The position numbers were made by a program, and so were the translations under genes. The notes under the pieces are model-generated. The model was not told the DNA's origin and did no database searches. It saw nothing but the letters and a program-made list of their open reading frames with translations. Below, piece by piece: positions 62,780 to 64,000 of a stretch of 64,000 nucleotides of DNA; within the stretch, counting starts at the first letter, position 1; every line of letters starts with the position of its first letter. Origin of the DNA: Flavobacterium sp. I3-2 (lineage in GTDB: Bacteria > Bacteroidota > Bacteroidia > Flavobacteriales > Flavobacteriaceae); NCBI RefSeq assembly GCF_013389595.1, contig NZ_CP058306.1:1550001-1614000 (forward strand). Direction: 5' to 3'.

Positions 62780-63514
62780 ATGTTAGATAATTTAAAAAAG
62801 ATTTTAAACGAAGACCAAGATCCAAAAGCAATAGAAAAAATCACTGAAAAGTTAGATAATCTTTTAATGCAAGGTGAGGAAATTGGTTACATTGGTGTTC
62901 AGAAAAAACCTGCTTTGACGGTTTTTCCTGATAGTATTGTGATGACTAATAAAAGGATCATTATTTGTAAACCTAAAAATTTAGGATTGTCAATGAGTTT
63001 TACAGATTATGATTGGCAAGAAATTGTTGCGCCAATGGTTAAGGAAAATTTATTAGGATCTGAATTTTCTTTTGTAACAAAAACCGATATTACAGAAACC
63101 ATCGATTATATTCCAAAGAATCAAGCTAGAAAATTATATACGTTTGCTAAAGAACAATTGGAATTGAGCAAGCAATCAACTTTGTTTTCAAAATTCGAAG
63201 CTCACGTCGAAGAAGCAGAAATTGTAATAGACGAGGCAGAAATAATTCCTGAAGTTGTTGTTGAGGAAGTGACTGATTTTTCTTCTTTAATTGAGCAGCC
63301 TAAGCAATTGATTGCAACTGATGATTTCAAAGAAGAAGTTGCCGAAGTAATTGCTCAAAATCAAGAAATGGCAAAAGAAAATAAATCTTTAAATCAATTG
63401 ACAAAAGAAGAATTATTTGAAAAACTTCAGAATTATAAAAAACTATTAGATAACGGTTTAATTCTTCAAGGCGAATATGATGCGTTAAAAAATGAAATAA
63501 TTAAGTTTTTATAA
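62780..63514 (+). CDS. PH-domain protein with C-terminal SHOCT-like helix pair
   Basis: A 244-residue cytoplasmic protein from the ATG at 62780; a TTG 54 bp upstream is rejected as lacking support. The N-terminal half carries a bacterial PH-like domain (YIGVQKKPALTVFPDSIVMT, NKRIIICKPKNLG, SFTDYDWQEIV). A Glu/Val-rich acidic linker follows (about 145-210), then QLTKEELFEKLQNYKKLLDNG with LILQGEYDALKNEII, a SHOCT-type short helical motif. SHOCT domains often mediate oligomerisation or nucleic-acid or partner binding. Function unknown. Confidence 0.78.
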   Translation: MLDNLKKILNEDQDPKAIEKITEKLDNLLMQGEEIGYIGVQKKPALTVFPDSIVMTNKRIIICKPKNLGLSMSFTDYDWQEIVAPMVKENLLGSEFSFVTKTDITETIDYIPKNQARKLYTFAKEQLELSKQSTLFSKFEAHVEEAEIVIDEAEIIPEVVVEEVTDFSSLIEQPKQLIATDDFKEEVAEVIAQNQEMAKENKSLNQLTKEELFEKLQNYKKLLDNGLILQGEYDALKNEIIKFL

Positions 63515-63527
63515 TGTGATTTTTGTT

Positions 63528-63567
63528 AAAATGCCCTAAACGTTAAAAACTTTTAGGGCATTTTTTT
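63528..63567. terminator. Bidirectional terminator
   Basis: AATGCCCTAAA pairs with TTTAGGGCATT around an 11-nt loop, with T runs, between convergent genes. Confidence 0.87.
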
Positions 63568-64000
63568 ATTTTTTTATAGAAAGTGTAACAGGTAATTTCA
63601 TAGTTGATTTAACTTTTTTGCCATTCTCAACTGCAGGTTCCCAAGGAGTACATTTGGCAAGCGCTCTTTTTACTGCTTTGTTTAAATATTCGTCAGGTTT
63701 TTTATCTACAATTGTTTTGATATTTTCAAATTTACCTTCTTCATTGATGGTAAATTCAATCATATATCTAAACTCGTTCGAAGTCTTATTTTCTCCTGTA
63801 TCGTAAGCGCCTTTTTTATAATAATATCTTTCCCAAAAATCTCTCGGATAAATCATATGCGTATTGAATTCATAATAAAAGGCTCTATATTCTGCCTCAA
63901 GCGCTCTCCTTTTTTCAATACTATTTTCGCTTTTTTCGTAATCTGGTAAACTAAAATTTATAGTTATTGGTATTGAAGTGTATGAAGAAACGTTTATCCC
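63566..64000 (-). CDS. TonB C-terminal domain protein, 5' end cut by window edge
   Basis: The minus-strand frame stays open to position 64000, so the visible 144 codons are the C-terminal part of a longer gene; an internal Met at 63856 is not the start. The domain at about 65-144 of the visible part has YMIEFTINEEGKFENIKTIV, ALAKCTPWEPAVENGKKV and STMKLPVTLSIKK, the TonB_C pattern also seen in the 54.3-57.7 kb cluster but clearly diverged. Whether it has a membrane anchor (true TonB) lies outside the window. Confidence 0.78.
   Translation of the reverse strand, partial: GINVSSYTSIPITINFSLPDYEKSENSIEKRRALEAEYRAFYYEFNTHMIYPRDFWERYYYKKGAYDTGENKTSNEFRYMIEFTINEEGKFENIKTIVDKKPDEYLNKAVKRALAKCTPWEPAVENGKKVKSTMKLPVTLSIKK

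Noticed and set aside
1..64000. CRISPR array, prophage, insertion sequence or rRNA operon
   Set aside because: No regularly spaced repeats, no transposase, integrase or phage structural genes, and no rRNA sequence seen; the repeated units found are tRNA genes and duplicated secreted-protein genes.

Overview
The window is AT-rich and looks like a chromosomal segment from a member of the Flavobacteriaceae, most likely Flavobacterium or a close relative such as Myroides. The evidence is: type IX secretion (T9SS) type A sorting domains on four secreted proteins; lipoproteins whose lipobox Cys is followed by acidic residues; a SusC-like TonB receptor with an N-terminal carboxypeptidase-regulatory-like domain; promoters matching the Bacteroidota TTTG / TAnnTTTG pattern; a DnaE with a fused N-terminal proofreading exonuclease; DUF4271 and DUF4296 genes; and an intergenic repeat of the type I associate with Flavobacterium genomes. 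It is mostly core genome. I see no IS element, prophage, CRISPR array or rRNA operon.

Layout. 1-3.3 kb: a WG-repeat-like secreted protein running off the left edge, a serine hydrolase and a PolB-like exonuclease. 3.3-4.2 kb: an OsmC-family gene behind a long leader with two short ORFs and two intrinsic terminators. 4.3-18.2 kb: peptide-type ABC ATPase, saccharopine dehydrogenase family protein, PEP carboxykinase, HemD, a GT2-PyrC-DUF4296 operon, TyrS and a LuxE-like protein. 18.2-26.6 kb: three tandem T9SS cargo genes, a beta-helix lipoprotein and a TonB-dependent receptor, divergent from a PhoB/PhoR-like two-component system. 26.7-31 kb: TrmB, LysE-like, Mrp and Nfu Fe-S carriers, ferredoxin reductase and ferredoxin. 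31-36 kb: DUF3050, acyl-CoA dehydrogenase, lipoprotein and a fourth T9SS protein.

35.9-45.4 kb (minus strand) is a methionine operon metX - thrA-like - metZ - metH - metF, covering most of the route from aspartate semialdehyde to methionine. In front of it is what I regard as the best discovery in the window: a 25-codon leader ORF with eight Met codons in ten, then a 12-bp terminator hairpin, with complementary segments that fit a classic 1:2 / 2:3 / 3:4 attenuator. A 17-bp palindrome (TTAGAT-N5-ATCTAA) lies just upstream. The same palindrome lies in front of the osmC leader, so the two loci probably form one sulfur/methionine regulon with both an operator and attenuation.

45.6-53.2 kb carries housekeeping genes (trmN6, rimM, rpsP, dnaE, trxA). 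53.39-54.21 kb holds five identical tRNA-Asp(GUC) genes in two duplicated transcription units plus a probable internally deleted tRNA relic. 54.3-57.7 kb is a tandem family of five secreted proteins built by shuffling two modules (a TonB C-terminal-like module and a Cys-x-Cys module). 57.7-64 kb has DUF456, a lipoprotein, a flippase-like membrane protein, RuvC, HemW, a cyclase-family hydrolase, YjbR, a PH/SHOCT-type protein and a TonB-C protein cut by the right edge.

Starts were reassigned from far-upstream TTG/other codons to ATG where signal peptides, family N-termini or a terminator made the longer form untenable (metX, metF, mrp, DUF4271, DUF4296, PH/SHOCT and others). No database search was possible, so family names rest on recognised motifs and context.
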